DNA of 64,000 bases from Bdellovibrionales bacterium RIFOXYD12_FULL_39_22 (GTDB taxonomy: Bacteria; Bdellovibrionota; Bacteriovoracia; Bacteriovoracales; Bacteriovoracaceae), in contig MEQL01000044.1 of assembly GCA_001770205.1 (NCBI GenBank), positions 1 to 64,000 of the forward strand, in the 5' to 3' direction. Within the stretch, counting starts at the first letter, position 1. Every line of letters starts with the position of its first letter. Of this stretch, positions 25,308 through 35,651 are shown piece after piece. A program made the translations under genes and the position numbers. The notes below the pieces were generated by a model that saw nothing but the letters and a program-made list of their open reading frames with translations, made no database searches and was not told the origin of the DNA.

Positions 25308-26159
25308 ATGAATATTTATAAATACTTAGATTATAGAAAGTTTTTGGCAGAATTTTTAAAAAAGCATAATTTTTCTCAGAGAAAAGTGGCCAATGCTACA
25401 AATATTCATGTCGCTTATTTTTCGCGAGTACTAAAAGGTGAAATGGGCGCCAATTTTTCGGAAGATCAGTTGTATGCCATTTGCCAGGAGATAAACTTAA
25501 TCAAAGAGGAGGAGATGAGTTATCTTTTTTTACTGTTGCAGTATGAAAGAGGCGGAAATAATAAATACAAGCAGCACCTCAAAAAAAAGATAATTGAAAT
25601 TCGTCAGGAAAAGCTTTCTATTAAGGGGCGTATTGATGGAGAAGAGTCCGCTGGGGAGAGAATTTTTGCCATTGATGAGAAGATTGAACTCAAATATAAA
25701 TACTTTCAAAAATGGTACTATACAGAAATTTATCTTCTGCTTTCTATTGAGCTATATCGTAAAAATTTAAATCTCATTTCTTCCAAGCTGCATTTGCCAA
25801 TGGAGCTTGTTATGGCCGTGATTGCTGATTTGGAGGAAATGGGCCTAGTTGAGCGTATGGGGAGTGAAATAAAGTATATTCAGAAAGTGATTCATATGGG
25901 TGAGCATCATTTTTTAGCGACCAATCATCATGTAAATTGGCGAATGCGTGCGCTTGATCATATTGCCAAAACCTCCGGGGTTGACACCTCTTTGGTGCCC
26001 AGCAGTGGTTGGCATTTTACGGTAGGAATTTCAACCAACAAAGAAACTATTTTAGAAATTGATAAGCGCTTTAAAGATTTTGTACATGAAATTTATCTCC
26101 TTACTCGCAATAGTAAGGAAAGTGAGGAGACTTACCATATTTGTATTGATCTGTTCTAA
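25308..26159 (+). CDS. TIGR02147-family transcriptional regulator
   Basis: A 283-residue protein. Residues 1-70 form a helix-turn-helix of the type seen in TIGR02147 proteins: the opening IYKYLDYRKFLAEFLKK is followed by SQRKVANATNIHVAYFSRVLKG. The C-terminal two thirds (about 120-280) is the DUF4423-like effector part, with a winged-helix-like stretch near 165-190. The family is mostly found in Bdellovibrio relatives and Fibrobacter, which supports the taxonomic placement. The gene starts very close (7 bp) to the repeated AT motif, leaving almost no leader, and a clear ribosome-binding site is missing. It converges on malG. Confidence 0.88.
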   Translation: MNIYKYLDYRKFLAEFLKKHNFSQRKVANATNIHVAYFSRVLKGEMGANFSEDQLYAICQEINLIKEEEMSYLFLLLQYERGGNNKYKQHLKKKIIEIRQEKLSIKGRIDGEESAGERIFAIDEKIELKYKYFQKWYYTEIYLLLSIELYRKNLNLISSKLHLPMELVMAVIADLEEMGLVERMGSEIKYIQKVIHMGEHHFLATNHHVNWRMRALDHIAKTSGVDTSLVPSSGWHFTVGISTNKETILEIDKRFKDFVHEIYLLTRNSKESEETYHICIDLF

Positions 26160-26189
26160 AGGAGATAAAAGCTTGGTGGAGAAAGAGAG

Positions 26190-27086
26190 TTAACCTTTTA
26201 TTCCGCCGCTGGTAAGGCCTGAAATAATATATTTATGGATAGATAAAAAGAGGGCAGAGATAGGAATTGCTCCAACGATACAGGCAGCGGCAAATTGCCC
26301 CCATCGACTGGAAAAAGCTTCCGAAATAAAAATTTGAATTCCTACCGCCAGGGTAAACTTATCTTGAGACTTTAAAAGAATAGAAGGAAGAATAAAATCG
26401 GAAAAGGTTCCGATAAAGGCCAGTAGTCCCACTACGGCCAGAATAGGGGCGCTCAAGGGGAGAACAATGCGATAGAAGGCCTGAAAGCGACTGCAGCCAT
26501 CCATAATGGCCGACTCTTCAATCGATTTTGGAATGGTATCAAAGTACCCCTTGATCAACCAAATATTGAAGGGGGTTCCTCCCAGGTAGACTAAAATTAG
26601 GCCCCAATGAGTGTCTGTCCCTAAAAAAGGAAGATAGTCGCCGATAAAATTAAGCATTAAATAGAATGCCACCATTCCCATGATACTGGGAAACATTTGA
26701 GTAACCATCAGTACGAGCAAAGAAGTTTTTCTTCCCTGAAAGGAAAAGCGGGAGAGAGCATAGGCACTGGTGGTAGAGAGCAGTAGAATTAAAAAAGCAG
26801 TTATCAGTGAAACTTTTATGCTGTTAAAAAGCCAACGCATAATAGGGAAGCTGGAAACAATAATTTCTCCAGTGCTGGAATCTTTATAGGGAATACCTAA
26901 AATATATTTCCAGTGGTCTAGTGAAAAGTGGGAGGGAATAAGAGGACTACCGATTCCACCGGTCGGGTTGAGTGAAATGGAGATTATGTATAAAACAGGA
27001 AATAAAATTATAAGCAGTAGTGCAATTAGAAAAAGGTGTCGTGCTAATATCTCAATCTGTTTTTTATCAAAAACTTTTTTTTCCAT
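26190..27086 (-). CDS. malG: Maltodextrin ABC transporter permease MalG
   Basis: A 298-residue inner-membrane permease with about six membrane segments. The EAA loop that contacts the ATPase is recognisable as EESAIMDGCSRFQAFYRIVLP at about residues 190-210. The C-terminal GLTSGGIKG is typical of MalG, which ends in a short tail reaching the ATPase. It is last in the minus-strand operon, 12 bp after malF. No malK follows, so the ATPase must come from another locus, as seen for bacteria with one shared MsmK/MalK. Confidence 0.93.
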   Translation of the reverse strand: MEKKVFDKKQIEILARHLFLIALLLIILFPVLYIISISLNPTGGIGSPLIPSHFSLDHWKYILGIPYKDSSTGEIIVSSFPIMRWLFNSIKVSLITAFLILLLSTTSAYALSRFSFQGRKTSLLVLMVTQMFPSIMGMVAFYLMLNFIGDYLPFLGTDTHWGLILVYLGGTPFNIWLIKGYFDTIPKSIEESAIMDGCSRFQAFYRIVLPLSAPILAVVGLLAFIGTFSDFILPSILLKSQDKFTLAVGIQIFISEAFSSRWGQFAAACIVGAIPISALFLSIHKYIISGLTSGGIKG

Positions 27087-27098
27087 ACTACCTCAGCG

Positions 27099-28631
27099 CT
27101 ATCTGCGCTCTTCTTTAAAAATTCCCGAGGCCTTAAAATTGGCCAGTGTAACGGCCGTGATAATGAAAAAAATCATTATCGCAATGCTACTGGCCATACC
27201 AAAATGTTGGCCCATGCCACCTTCGAAGGCCAATTTATAGGTGTAGGAAATTAATATATCCGTTTCTCCGGCCGCGGTAGTTGCGCCGGCAATGGGTGGC
27301 CCGCCACCGGTTAGTAGATATATGCCAACAAAATTATTAAAGTTGAAGGCAAAAGAACCAACCAAAAAAGGGGCGATGGCAGAAAAAATCATAGGAAGAG
27401 TAATTGATTTAAAAGTTGCAAAACGGCCAGCACCGTCCATCTTGGCCGCTTCATAAACACTTTCGGGAACAGATTGTAAAATTCCCGTGGTAACCAAAAA
27501 CATATAAGGAAAACCTAGCCACAAATTAACCATCAGACAGCTTACTTTTGCCCAAAGGGGATCTCCCAACCAATTTATCTTATCTGTGATACCAGCAAAG
27601 GCCAGCATTTCATTGATGATTCCAAAATCTTTATTCAACATTCCCTTAAAAACCAACATGGAGATAAAAAAGGGAATAGAGTAGGGAATGATGAGCAATA
27701 CGCGATAGACTGCCCGCAAGGCCAGTTTTTTGCTGTTAACAACAAGTGCCAGTAACATGCCCAGGCAGAAGGAGGTAAAAACACTTAATAAGGCCCAGAG
27801 GAAGGTCCAAATAAAAATTTGAATAAAAGGGCCGCGTAATCCTTGATCATTTAGTAAATTTTTGAAGTTACTAATGCCAACAGAGACATAAAATCCGGGA
27901 ACTAAGTGTTCTTTGTTATCAGAGGTATAAAATCCTGTTTGATAGTTAGGAGTATATACTTTATTGGTAATAAGATCTTTCAAGGCCTCGCTATTTTCCA
28001 TGGGAGCATAACGATAAATAAGTGGTGCCAAGAGATTGGTGCGAAAATATTTAACGATGGATCCGCTTGGTAAAATAAAATCAATCAAGGCCAGCTCATT
28101 TCGTAAATTGTAAATATCTCCTCGAGAAAGTGGCGTTTTGTTGGCGGCAATGGCCTGGTTGGCCACTGTTTCAGCGAGGTTAATATTTTGCGCCTTGCCA
28201 GTTAATACAAAGGCGGTACTCCATTTACCTTCTATTTCTAGAAGATAGCTTTCGGTAGAACTATCTTTGGCAAGAGTATATTGAAAAGTAGAGGGGGTAT
28301 TTTCGCTGGAGGGAGGAACATATACTTCGTTAGTCAAAATTTCGTACACCTGTTTTTGGGAGAGAAAGTGGCCGGTGCTTAGATTGGTAAATCCGATATA
28401 GACTGTAAAAATGATGGGAATTACCATGAATAAAGAAAAAGTTAAAAGGCCAGGGTACATAAATCGGAAAGGGTAGGCCTTGGGATTTATAAAAATAATT
28501 CCAGTTAAAACGATGACTACTAGTGAGATCACTCCGATTAATAAGTGTCCGCCATTGAAAAACATTGTGCAAAGATAAATACCTGCGAAATAGAGAATGG
28601 ATAAAATAGACCAAAGGATTGCTTTAACCAT
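27099..28631 (-). CDS. malF: Maltodextrin ABC transporter permease MalF
   Basis: A 510-residue permease. Three N-terminal membrane segments (within residues 1-85) precede a large periplasmic loop of roughly 180 residues, as in MalF, then the core. The EAA loop reads YEAAKMDGAGRFATFKSITLP. I start it at ATG 28631, which overlaps the malQ stop by 8 bp behind GGGAGA; the frame reaches a GTG at 28649 without its own ribosome-binding site. With MalG it forms the channel for maltose or maltodextrins. Confidence 0.92.
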   Translation of the reverse strand: MVKAILWSILSILYFAGIYLCTMFFNGGHLLIGVISLVVIVLTGIIFINPKAYPFRFMYPGLLTFSLFMVIPIIFTVYIGFTNLSTGHFLSQKQVYEILTNEVYVPPSSENTPSTFQYTLAKDSSTESYLLEIEGKWSTAFVLTGKAQNINLAETVANQAIAANKTPLSRGDIYNLRNELALIDFILPSGSIVKYFRTNLLAPLIYRYAPMENSEALKDLITNKVYTPNYQTGFYTSDNKEHLVPGFYVSVGISNFKNLLNDQGLRGPFIQIFIWTFLWALLSVFTSFCLGMLLALVVNSKKLALRAVYRVLLIIPYSIPFFISMLVFKGMLNKDFGIINEMLAFAGITDKINWLGDPLWAKVSCLMVNLWLGFPYMFLVTTGILQSVPESVYEAAKMDGAGRFATFKSITLPMIFSAIAPFLVGSFAFNFNNFVGIYLLTGGGPPIAGATTAAGETDILISYTYKLAFEGGMGQHFGMASSIAIMIFFIITAVTLANFKASGIFKEERR

Positions 28632-30123
28632 TAGGATTTTTTCTCCCACAATCGAGGGTAATATGTCTGAAGGTATTCAGATCGTCCTGTTTTAGCATAT
28701 CCCATGTGAAACGCCAAAGCCAGTTGTTCTCAGGAGTGCCGGGACGATTGAAGCGTGCTTCGCTGCCTAGTCCCATAATATCTTGGATGGGGGTTATGGA
28801 AGTATCGGCACGAGAGTACATGGCCAGACGAATTAGATCCCAGTTGATCCAGTGGAGAGTGTTAGTTTGTAGATAAGCGTGCGTGAAGCTTTTTTCCAGA
28901 GTGTTTGGTAGTCCCCAAAAATATCCCACAGAGGTATCGTTATCATGAGTGGCAGTATATATTACACAATTTTCTCGAATATTGTGTGGAAGATGGGCAT
29001 TTTGATCCCCAGAGCCAAAGGCCATTTGTAATACGGCCATACCGGGAAGATTAAAGCGATCACGCAGGTGACGAACTTCTGGAGTAATTGTTCCTAAATC
29101 CTCCACAATAATGGGGAGATCTCCCATGCGATGAAAGAGTGTTTCAAAAAGATGGTGGCCGGGAGTATATGACCACCAACCGTGAATAGCGTTGGGCGCG
29201 GCACTATGCACTTCCCAAATTGCTTCAAAGCCACGAAAATGGTCCAGGCGAATAATATCACAATATTTTAGCATAAATTCGATGCGAGAGATCCACCATG
29301 AAAAGCCATCGAATTCCATAATGTGCCAGTTGTAGTTGGGATTTCCCCATTTTTGTCCAACGGCACTGAAAATATCTGGGGCCGCCCCCACTTCAATATC
29401 ATAGTTGCCATTGATATCAATTTTAAACCACTGGGGGTTTTTCCAAATGTCCATGCTATGGTGGGCCAAAAAGATGGGAATATCCCCTACAATTTTAATC
29501 CCATTTTGATTGGCGTATTGTTTTAATTCATTCCATTGGCGAAAAAAGAGAAATTGTAAAAATTTATAAAAGCGAATTTGATCACCATATTTATTTTCAA
29601 AGAGCTCTAATGCAAAGGAGTTGCGATTTTTTAAAGTCTCAGGCCACTTAGTCCAGTTAGTTTTATAAAATTTAGAAATAACTTGAAACAAGGCCAGATC
29701 ATGTAGCCATTTTTTTTCTTCAACTTCAAAGCGAGAAAATTCCTGATTGAGCTTGGTATTTTTCTTAAAACGCAAGTAGGCCCGCTTTAATAAAGAGATT
29801 TTATATTTTTCCGTTGCCACGAAATCGACTTTGTGAGGATTGAAGTTAGGAACTTGAGCGATATCTTCTTGGGCCAAAAGGCCCATCTCAAATAATTTAT
29901 CAGGGGCAATTAAAAGGTGATATCCGCCAAATGCCGAAATTCCAGAGTAGGGGCATCCATTGGGATCGGCCACTCCGAAAGGTAAAATTTGCCAATAGGT
30001 TTGATGATTATTTTTTAGAGTATCGATAAATTTATAAGCGTTATTCCCCATATCTCCAATACCGTATTGAGAGGGGAGGGCCGTGATATGTACTAAAACT
30101 CCTGATCTTCTTGGAAATTTCAT
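28624..30123 (-). CDS. malQ: 4-alpha-glucanotransferase (amylomaltase)
   Basis: A 499-residue GH77 enzyme that transfers glucan segments between maltodextrins and releases glucose. It starts with RRSGVLVHITALPSQYGIGDMG, the usual opening. Catalytic regions are seen in RLDHFRGFEA (nucleophile Asp), VEDLGTITPEV (acid/base) and TATHDNDTSVGY (third acid). Length and motifs are standard. It lies between the GH13 enzyme gene (38 bp) and malF (overlap), so uptake and processing are co-regulated. The released glucose would be phosphorylated by the ROK kinase of the same operon. Confidence 0.95.
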   Translation of the reverse strand: MKFPRRSGVLVHITALPSQYGIGDMGNNAYKFIDTLKNNHQTYWQILPFGVADPNGCPYSGISAFGGYHLLIAPDKLFEMGLLAQEDIAQVPNFNPHKVDFVATEKYKISLLKRAYLRFKKNTKLNQEFSRFEVEEKKWLHDLALFQVISKFYKTNWTKWPETLKNRNSFALELFENKYGDQIRFYKFLQFLFFRQWNELKQYANQNGIKIVGDIPIFLAHHSMDIWKNPQWFKIDINGNYDIEVGAAPDIFSAVGQKWGNPNYNWHIMEFDGFSWWISRIEFMLKYCDIIRLDHFRGFEAIWEVHSAAPNAIHGWWSYTPGHHLFETLFHRMGDLPIIVEDLGTITPEVRHLRDRFNLPGMAVLQMAFGSGDQNAHLPHNIRENCVIYTATHDNDTSVGYFWGLPNTLEKSFTHAYLQTNTLHWINWDLIRLAMYSRADTSITPIQDIMGLGSEARFNRPGTPENNWLWRFTWDMLKQDDLNTFRHITLDCGRKNPNG

Positions 30124-30161
30124 TGCAATTTTTATCCTGTTTGATTCCGAATGAAGGACGT

Positions 30162-33026
30162 TTATTCTTTTGAAACGAGAGTATACTTGAAATCACGTAG
30201 ATTAAAAAGAAATTTATATTTTCCCTTAGATAAATTGACTCGAACGTTGGCCATTCCTGGTTGGTAAGAGAGTTGGCCGGATGAAGATGTTTTCTGTTGA
30301 TTAATCAAGTTGGCGCTTGCCTGGCCAATTTCTATTTGCCAATCTGCCGATGCTAGCTTGAACTCATAATCGCCGGCCGATGATACTTCGAAATCTACCG
30401 AATACAACTCTCCACGCGAGGAACTAGTCTGTAGACGGAATTCTTCTTGTGTCTGCCAGTTGTTAAAAGTGCCACGCAAGTAAAGAGGGGTATTAATAGT
30501 GCCATCTCGCGATTTAACAAAAATCGAAATTGAGGGGCCTTTGCTTCTTATTTGATTATTTTTGCCACTCTCATAACTAATTATATTGGTGAATTGGTTG
30601 CTTGCTCCTCCGTAAATCATGGATGAAGAGTTGATTAATTCGGTCCACCATCCATTTATTGAAGGAAAGTTAATCCAAACCCCACATTGATCATATCCAA
30701 AGTTGGCCACTACAAAGTAGTCACGATCGCCAGAAGTTAGTTGATAAGTTAGGATAGAGTTATAGTGAATTGCGGAGTTGAAGGCATTTGCTTTATTAAT
30801 TTCAGGGTTTTCAATGCGAAAGCGAATCATCTGTTTAAAGAAGTTGTAATATCCCGCAAATAGCGCCTGTTCTTCTGCCGTCAAAAAAGATAGACGCTGA
30901 TCACTACTTGGGTTGAGAAATTCCCAAGGCATTTTATGTGATCCCACGTAGCGGTTGATGTCGACATTTTTGCTTGGGAAAGCGTTACCCTGCTTAGCAT
31001 CGACATATTGCCATTCATTTTCAATATTGATGTCGTTGGCCATTTCTTCACCCTGAAAAAAAAGAATGGCCCCAGGTTTGGTAAAGAGCACCCCATAGGC
31101 CAATTTTCCTAGGGCATGAGTAAAGTCATTATGAACGGCACGAAAGTTTACGGTAGTATTGGAAGGGTCTTCTAAAGGGCGAACTCGTAAAAAAGAGTTA
31201 TTACCGTCCCATTCGTAGGCACTATAGTCTGAGACAATACGAACAATGGGATTTTTATTTCCAATAAAATCATGACTGCCCAAATAGTTTACCGTAGTAA
31301 TCGGCAGACCGAAGTTAAGTTCGTGGCCATTCTCCCAATGATTGCTATAGCCGATTATTGAACTGGCCAGCGGGGTCAAATTTACGCTGCGATTTTTTTG
31401 GCGATAAGAAGATAGTTCAAATTCAAAAAAGTTTTTAAATTTATCGTTCCATTGCGAATCAAATCCCATCCCCCCCTTGCCTAGCGCAGTGGTGGCCCAA
31501 ATGTTATTTGGAAGTTCTTCCGCAGAAAGATAAATGGAAGGATGTACCACTTTAAGAAGGTAATTTAGTTCTTGTAAAAAGCGATAGGCATTCTCATCAT
31601 TACGATAGATATACTTGATCATATCAAAACGGAGGCCATCAAGGTGGTAGTCGGCCACCTGTGAGATTATAGAATCTGCTATCCATTTACGTACCATTAT
31701 CATTTCATAGCGCGGGCGAGGCCCCCAGTCTGTGTTGCCATCAAAAAATTTAGAACGTGCCACGGTTTGGGAGAGTGGATCACGAATTAATGCGTTATTG
31801 ATATGATTGATCACGATATCAAAAATTATGCGAAGTCCGCGCGCATGAGCATTATCAACAAGATTTTTTAATTCATCTTCGCTACCGTAATTGGGTTGGG
31901 TTAGGGTTAATGAATCAAGCGCATAGCCCCAGGAGGCATAGAAACGATTTTCATTAAGAGGAAGAAATTCGATGGCCGTTACACCCAGATCATCGAGGTA
32001 ATCCAATCTAGTATTTACATCATTGTAGGTTCCGGGAAGATATGAATTATTTTTCTTCTGTGGATTGAAAGTGAGCGTCCATAGTTGATAGATGATCCAA
32101 TTATTATAGTCAGATAAATTGGGGGGCAGCATTACATAGTCATAATTCCATCGGTAGTTTGAATTTATAGAGACGATGGCCCGCGGATTGATGTAACCGT
32201 TGTGTTGTCCACCTTTGGCATCGTATTCGATTTTACGGGCCATTGGATCAATCTTTGTTGGGCTTACGATATTTCCGTTGGCAACTTCAATTTGCTCATA
32301 CTTTCCGTTTTTTACAAATTGATAGTGATAGCGGTGACCTAATTGAGAGTTGGGGACATAAAGCGAGTGCAGACGGCGAGGATTGTTTAGTTCGGCATTG
32401 GCGGCCAAAAGGAGAGGATTTTCTGAAGAATTATGCAAAAAAAGATGCACCTCTTGGGCATATGGCTCCCATATCTTATAGTAGACTCCACCGTTAATTA
32501 CGGCCGTTGCCCCCATTGGCCCTAAGTGAATCCATTTGCTGTCGTCCATCGTGCGCAATAGACGATTAAAGGGTACGAGTGAGTTTTCAACTTCAGTAAA
32601 AAAGTAAGGCCCATTTCCACTATAGTCGTCAAAGCGGATAACGTATTTTATATCGGCGGCATTATTTAAATCCAATCCCTCTGCGCGAGCACCAAACCAG
32701 CAGTAATCTTCTAGGGGGAGGCCATATAAAATTCCCCATTCTGTCGATAGATTTTTGGTAGATAATCGAGTAAAGGTGAAATTTTTTCCACTAGCAGTTA
32801 CAATAGTGGCCTCTTTGATGGAATTACAAACAGATTTATGTAGCCTAAAGCGTTGAACAAAACCATCGTCAATCAATTTTAAATAGTAACTGGAATCGTC
32901 AGTGTAAAAGGCAGTTTTCCAATCAACTTCGGCAGTGGCGAAATTTAAAATTGCAGAAAAAATAAACAATGCGGTAAGTGTAATAACTCGACGGATGGTG
33001 GGGAGTAAGATTTTTTGTTGGCCCAT
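30162..33026 (-). CDS. Secreted GH13 amylase/pullulanase-type enzyme
   Basis: A 954-residue protein. An N-terminal segment with Arg/Lys and a hydrophobic stretch ending NFATAEVD is a signal peptide, so it acts outside the cytoplasm. A CBM48/pullulanase-like beta domain (about 160-260) precedes the GH13 barrel. The triad is Asp468 (GLRFDMIKY), Glu503 (LSAEELP) and Asp586 (LGSHDFIGN). The C-terminal 130 residues start with TPLYLRGTFNNWQ, a starch-binding or pullulanase-type repeat. Specificity (pullulanase, amylase or maltogenic) cannot be decided by eye. It lies between malE and malQ, and would make the dextrins that the transporter imports. Confidence 0.88.
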   Translation of the reverse strand: MGQQKILLPTIRRVITLTALFIFSAILNFATAEVDWKTAFYTDDSSYYLKLIDDGFVQRFRLHKSVCNSIKEATIVTASGKNFTFTRLSTKNLSTEWGILYGLPLEDYCWFGARAEGLDLNNAADIKYVIRFDDYSGNGPYFFTEVENSLVPFNRLLRTMDDSKWIHLGPMGATAVINGGVYYKIWEPYAQEVHLFLHNSSENPLLLAANAELNNPRRLHSLYVPNSQLGHRYHYQFVKNGKYEQIEVANGNIVSPTKIDPMARKIEYDAKGGQHNGYINPRAIVSINSNYRWNYDYVMLPPNLSDYNNWIIYQLWTLTFNPQKKNNSYLPGTYNDVNTRLDYLDDLGVTAIEFLPLNENRFYASWGYALDSLTLTQPNYGSEDELKNLVDNAHARGLRIIFDIVINHINNALIRDPLSQTVARSKFFDGNTDWGPRPRYEMIMVRKWIADSIISQVADYHLDGLRFDMIKYIYRNDENAYRFLQELNYLLKVVHPSIYLSAEELPNNIWATTALGKGGMGFDSQWNDKFKNFFEFELSSYRQKNRSVNLTPLASSIIGYSNHWENGHELNFGLPITTVNYLGSHDFIGNKNPIVRIVSDYSAYEWDGNNSFLRVRPLEDPSNTTVNFRAVHNDFTHALGKLAYGVLFTKPGAILFFQGEEMANDINIENEWQYVDAKQGNAFPSKNVDINRYVGSHKMPWEFLNPSSDQRLSFLTAEEQALFAGYYNFFKQMIRFRIENPEINKANAFNSAIHYNSILTYQLTSGDRDYFVVANFGYDQCGVWINFPSINGWWTELINSSSMIYGGASNQFTNIISYESGKNNQIRSKGPSISIFVKSRDGTINTPLYLRGTFNNWQTQEEFRLQTSSSRGELYSVDFEVSSAGDYEFKLASADWQIEIGQASANLINQQKTSSSGQLSYQPGMANVRVNLSKGKYKFLFNLRDFKYTLVSKE

Positions 33027-33197
33027 TCAACTTTCCTACAGCACACAAGATAAGAACAAATGTAATGAAAAAAATGCCACCGATATTATCCATTGGACTT
33101 TTTATAGATGTCATCAAAATATTATACTCATTTAATCTTTTAATGAAGATGTTAGAAGATGTAAGAAAGCGAGGGCAGTTTATGGATGTTTTTTTTC

Positions 33198-34394
33198 TTA
33201 TTGCGCCTTGGCCACTGCGCTATAAATCTGCTGGCGTGCAACTTTTAACGCTTCTTCTGGGGTAGATTGGCCACTTACAATCAGATTTAGTGCAGATCCC
33301 ATTGATCCCCACACCGCACCCATTTGCGGAACATTCGGCATGGGGATACCGTTTTCTGCACTCTTCATGAAATTTAATAGATCAGGATCATCTTTGGAGA
33401 GTTGAGCAATGGCATCACTGCGACTAGGGCCGCGAGGATCATTTTTATATAAACTGACAATTCCTTCAAAAGAGACCAGATAGTTTTCAATGAATTCTTT
33501 GGCCAATTCGCGATTAGCACTAGATCTTCGCACTATAAAACCATGCGAGCCAACAAAGGGGCGGGCCACCATGCCGTTGAGTGACGGAATCGGAGCGATA
33601 CCGTATTTGATATTGCTTTTTCGCATGTCAGAAAGAGACCAGGGGCCATCTATAGTGGCCGCCAATGATCCGGCCTTCATTTTATCAAAAGCTATGCTGC
33701 GATCAGTGGAAGGAGGAATGATTCCCTCTTTAACCAGATAGCTAATAAATTTTGCTCCGGCCAAGGTGCCGGGGTTGTCTAGACCGATATCGGTAACATC
33801 TAAAGAACCGGATCGATCCTTAAAGATGTATCCACCATTGGAGGCCAAAATGGGAAAGGAAAAGAAAAAATTATTTAAGTCATAAAGGAATCCATATTGA
33901 TTTTTTCCGTTGTTGTTAATCTCTTTTGCTAGTTTGGCCAGTGCTTCTAAGGAAGTAGGAACATTGGGGAGTAGCGCTTTATTATAAATTAAGGCCACCG
34001 CCTCTAAATCGTAGGGGTAGCCAAAGAGTTTACCATTATAGGTGAACGCATTTAGGGCAACAGGTAGAAATTGGTTTTTTAAAGAGGGAGGCAGAGTAAT
34101 TGGTTCAATTAGCCCTGATTCTGCCAGCTCCCCTATTACGTCATGGGCCCAACAAAGAATGTCCGGCCCTTTGCTTGTTAGTGCCGCAGTTTTGAATTGT
34201 GTGGTTAGATCCTTGTTTAAAACATTAACTTCTACTTTTGTCTGATACTCTTTTTCAAACTGCGCGGCCATGGATAGGATGGCCTTCTTTACGTTTTCGT
34301 TAGAGGTCCAGATCGATAGTGTTTTTTCCAAAGCGCAAAGAGGTGTTACGTAAAGCATCACCGCTGGTAAAATGAGGGATAGTAGCTTTTTCAT
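33198..34394 (-). CDS. malE: Maltose/maltodextrin-binding protein MalE
   Basis: A 398-residue periplasmic binding protein of the family 1 solute-binding class. A signal peptide ends near PLCALEK. The mature start, LSIWTSNENVKKAI, and blocks such as GPDILCWAHD and NGKLFGYPYDLEAVALIYNKALLP are those of MalE. The ribosome-binding site TGGAG overlaps the last codons of the ROK gene, only 3 bp away, so the two are coupled. A 171-bp gap separates it from the GH13 gene, long enough for an extra regulatory element or promoter, though I see none clearly. Confidence 0.95.
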   Translation of the reverse strand: MKKLLSLILPAVMLYVTPLCALEKTLSIWTSNENVKKAILSMAAQFEKEYQTKVEVNVLNKDLTTQFKTAALTSKGPDILCWAHDVIGELAESGLIEPITLPPSLKNQFLPVALNAFTYNGKLFGYPYDLEAVALIYNKALLPNVPTSLEALAKLAKEINNNGKNQYGFLYDLNNFFFSFPILASNGGYIFKDRSGSLDVTDIGLDNPGTLAGAKFISYLVKEGIIPPSTDRSIAFDKMKAGSLAATIDGPWSLSDMRKSNIKYGIAPIPSLNGMVARPFVGSHGFIVRRSSANRELAKEFIENYLVSFEGIVSLYKNDPRGPSRSDAIAQLSKDDPDLLNFMKSAENGIPMPNVPQMGAVWGSMGSALNLIVSGQSTPEEALKVARQQIYSAVAKAQ

Positions 34395-34397
34395 TGG

Positions 34398-35441
34398 TTA
34401 CTCCAGATTTTTAGTTAAAAGTAAAATGGCCGCGCCAATGACTCCGGCGGAGTCTCCTAGCTTATGCTGATAAATAAGAGGTTTCGATTGAGGAAGAAAG
34501 GTGGAATCCCATAACCTTTTTTGTCCTTCATTATAAAGTAGTGGTTGATTGCTAACGCCACCTCCCAATACAAAGTAGTCAGGATCAAAAATGGAGGTCA
34601 GGTTACGTAAAAAAATTGCCAGATTGTTGAGGTAAAAATCACGAACTTCCTGAGCGACAGTTGAAACATTGTCGGAAAAAATTTCTGCGGATTTGGCCTT
34701 GATATTGGATCTTTCAAAATAGATGGCCTCCATGGCCGGGCCAGAAAGATATTGTTCCGCACAGCCAAAGTTTCCACAATAACATTTTTGGCCGCCAGGA
34801 ACAAGCGTAGTGTGTCCAACTTCACCACCACCCCCAAAGCGTCCGGAGAGAATTTTTCCATCAACGATAATTCCTCCGCCAACTCCTGTACCTAAAATAA
34901 TACCAATGCCAACTTGCTGAGAAATTTTTAGGCCAGAATGGGCGTAAAAATCATGGCCTACTCCACACATCACTTCAGAAAGCGCAAAACAGGAAGCATC
35001 ATTTTCTAAGTGAATACGGGGAGTGCTTGCAAGAAGCTGACAGAGATCATAGGTAAAATTTTGATTAATAAAAATTTGAGAGTTGCCATTTAACATGATC
35101 TGTTTTTCTGGGTCAATAGTACCAGGCATGCCGGCGCCAATTCCGAGTAAATCATCTATTTGTAGAGAAGTTTGCTCGCAAAGCGACTTGATAAGGCCTG
35201 CAATATCTTTCATTACCGGCATATATCCGCGATCGCGTTCGGTGGGGATGCGTTTTCTGATGATAATTTCTCCCCATAGCTTGTCGTTAGTCTTTAAAAA
35301 TTCGGAAGGGATAGGGAAATAAGACCGGCCATGAGAAGAGAGGGTATTTTTTGTGTCAGAGGATATTTTAATGATTACCCCTTCTACTTTTGTTCCACCA
35401 ATATCTAATCCCAATAAAAATTTTTCTTGCCCTTTTTTCAT
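34398..35441 (-). CDS. ROK-family sugar kinase (probable glucokinase)
   Basis: A 347-residue cytoplasmic kinase. The phosphate loop LGLDIGGTKVEG opens the protein; the ROK zinc motif CYCGNFGCAEQYLSG is at about residue 220, with GTGVGGGI before it and LENDASCFA containing the catalytic Asp region. It has no helix-turn-helix, so it is an enzyme rather than a NagC-type repressor. As first gene of the operon it would phosphorylate glucose freed by MalQ. Fructokinase or another hexokinase activity cannot be excluded. The promoter must lie in 35442-35651, shared with the divergent gene. Confidence 0.9.
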   Translation of the reverse strand: MKKGQEKFLLGLDIGGTKVEGVIIKISSDTKNTLSSHGRSYFPIPSEFLKTNDKLWGEIIIRKRIPTERDRGYMPVMKDIAGLIKSLCEQTSLQIDDLLGIGAGMPGTIDPEKQIMLNGNSQIFINQNFTYDLCQLLASTPRIHLENDASCFALSEVMCGVGHDFYAHSGLKISQQVGIGIILGTGVGGGIIVDGKILSGRFGGGGEVGHTTLVPGGQKCYCGNFGCAEQYLSGPAMEAIYFERSNIKAKSAEIFSDNVSTVAQEVRDFYLNNLAIFLRNLTSIFDPDYFVLGGGVSNQPLLYNEGQKRLWDSTFLPQSKPLIYQHKLGDSAGVIGAAILLLTKNLE

Positions 35442-35651
35442 GAAACAACCCTCGGATGGCCTTATTTTGTGATTGCAAAATTGCTGACTATTTAAACAGG
35501 TTAATGGGTGGTTGCCAATATCAAAGTTGCAAGATATTCTTTTTTTGAAAAAGTAAATGCCACAGTAGAAAGTTGGCCCACAAGAACTAATCTGATGGAT
35601 TTGCGACTAGTTGCATATAATGTGAAGTGAATATTTTAGGGAGAGGACAAA

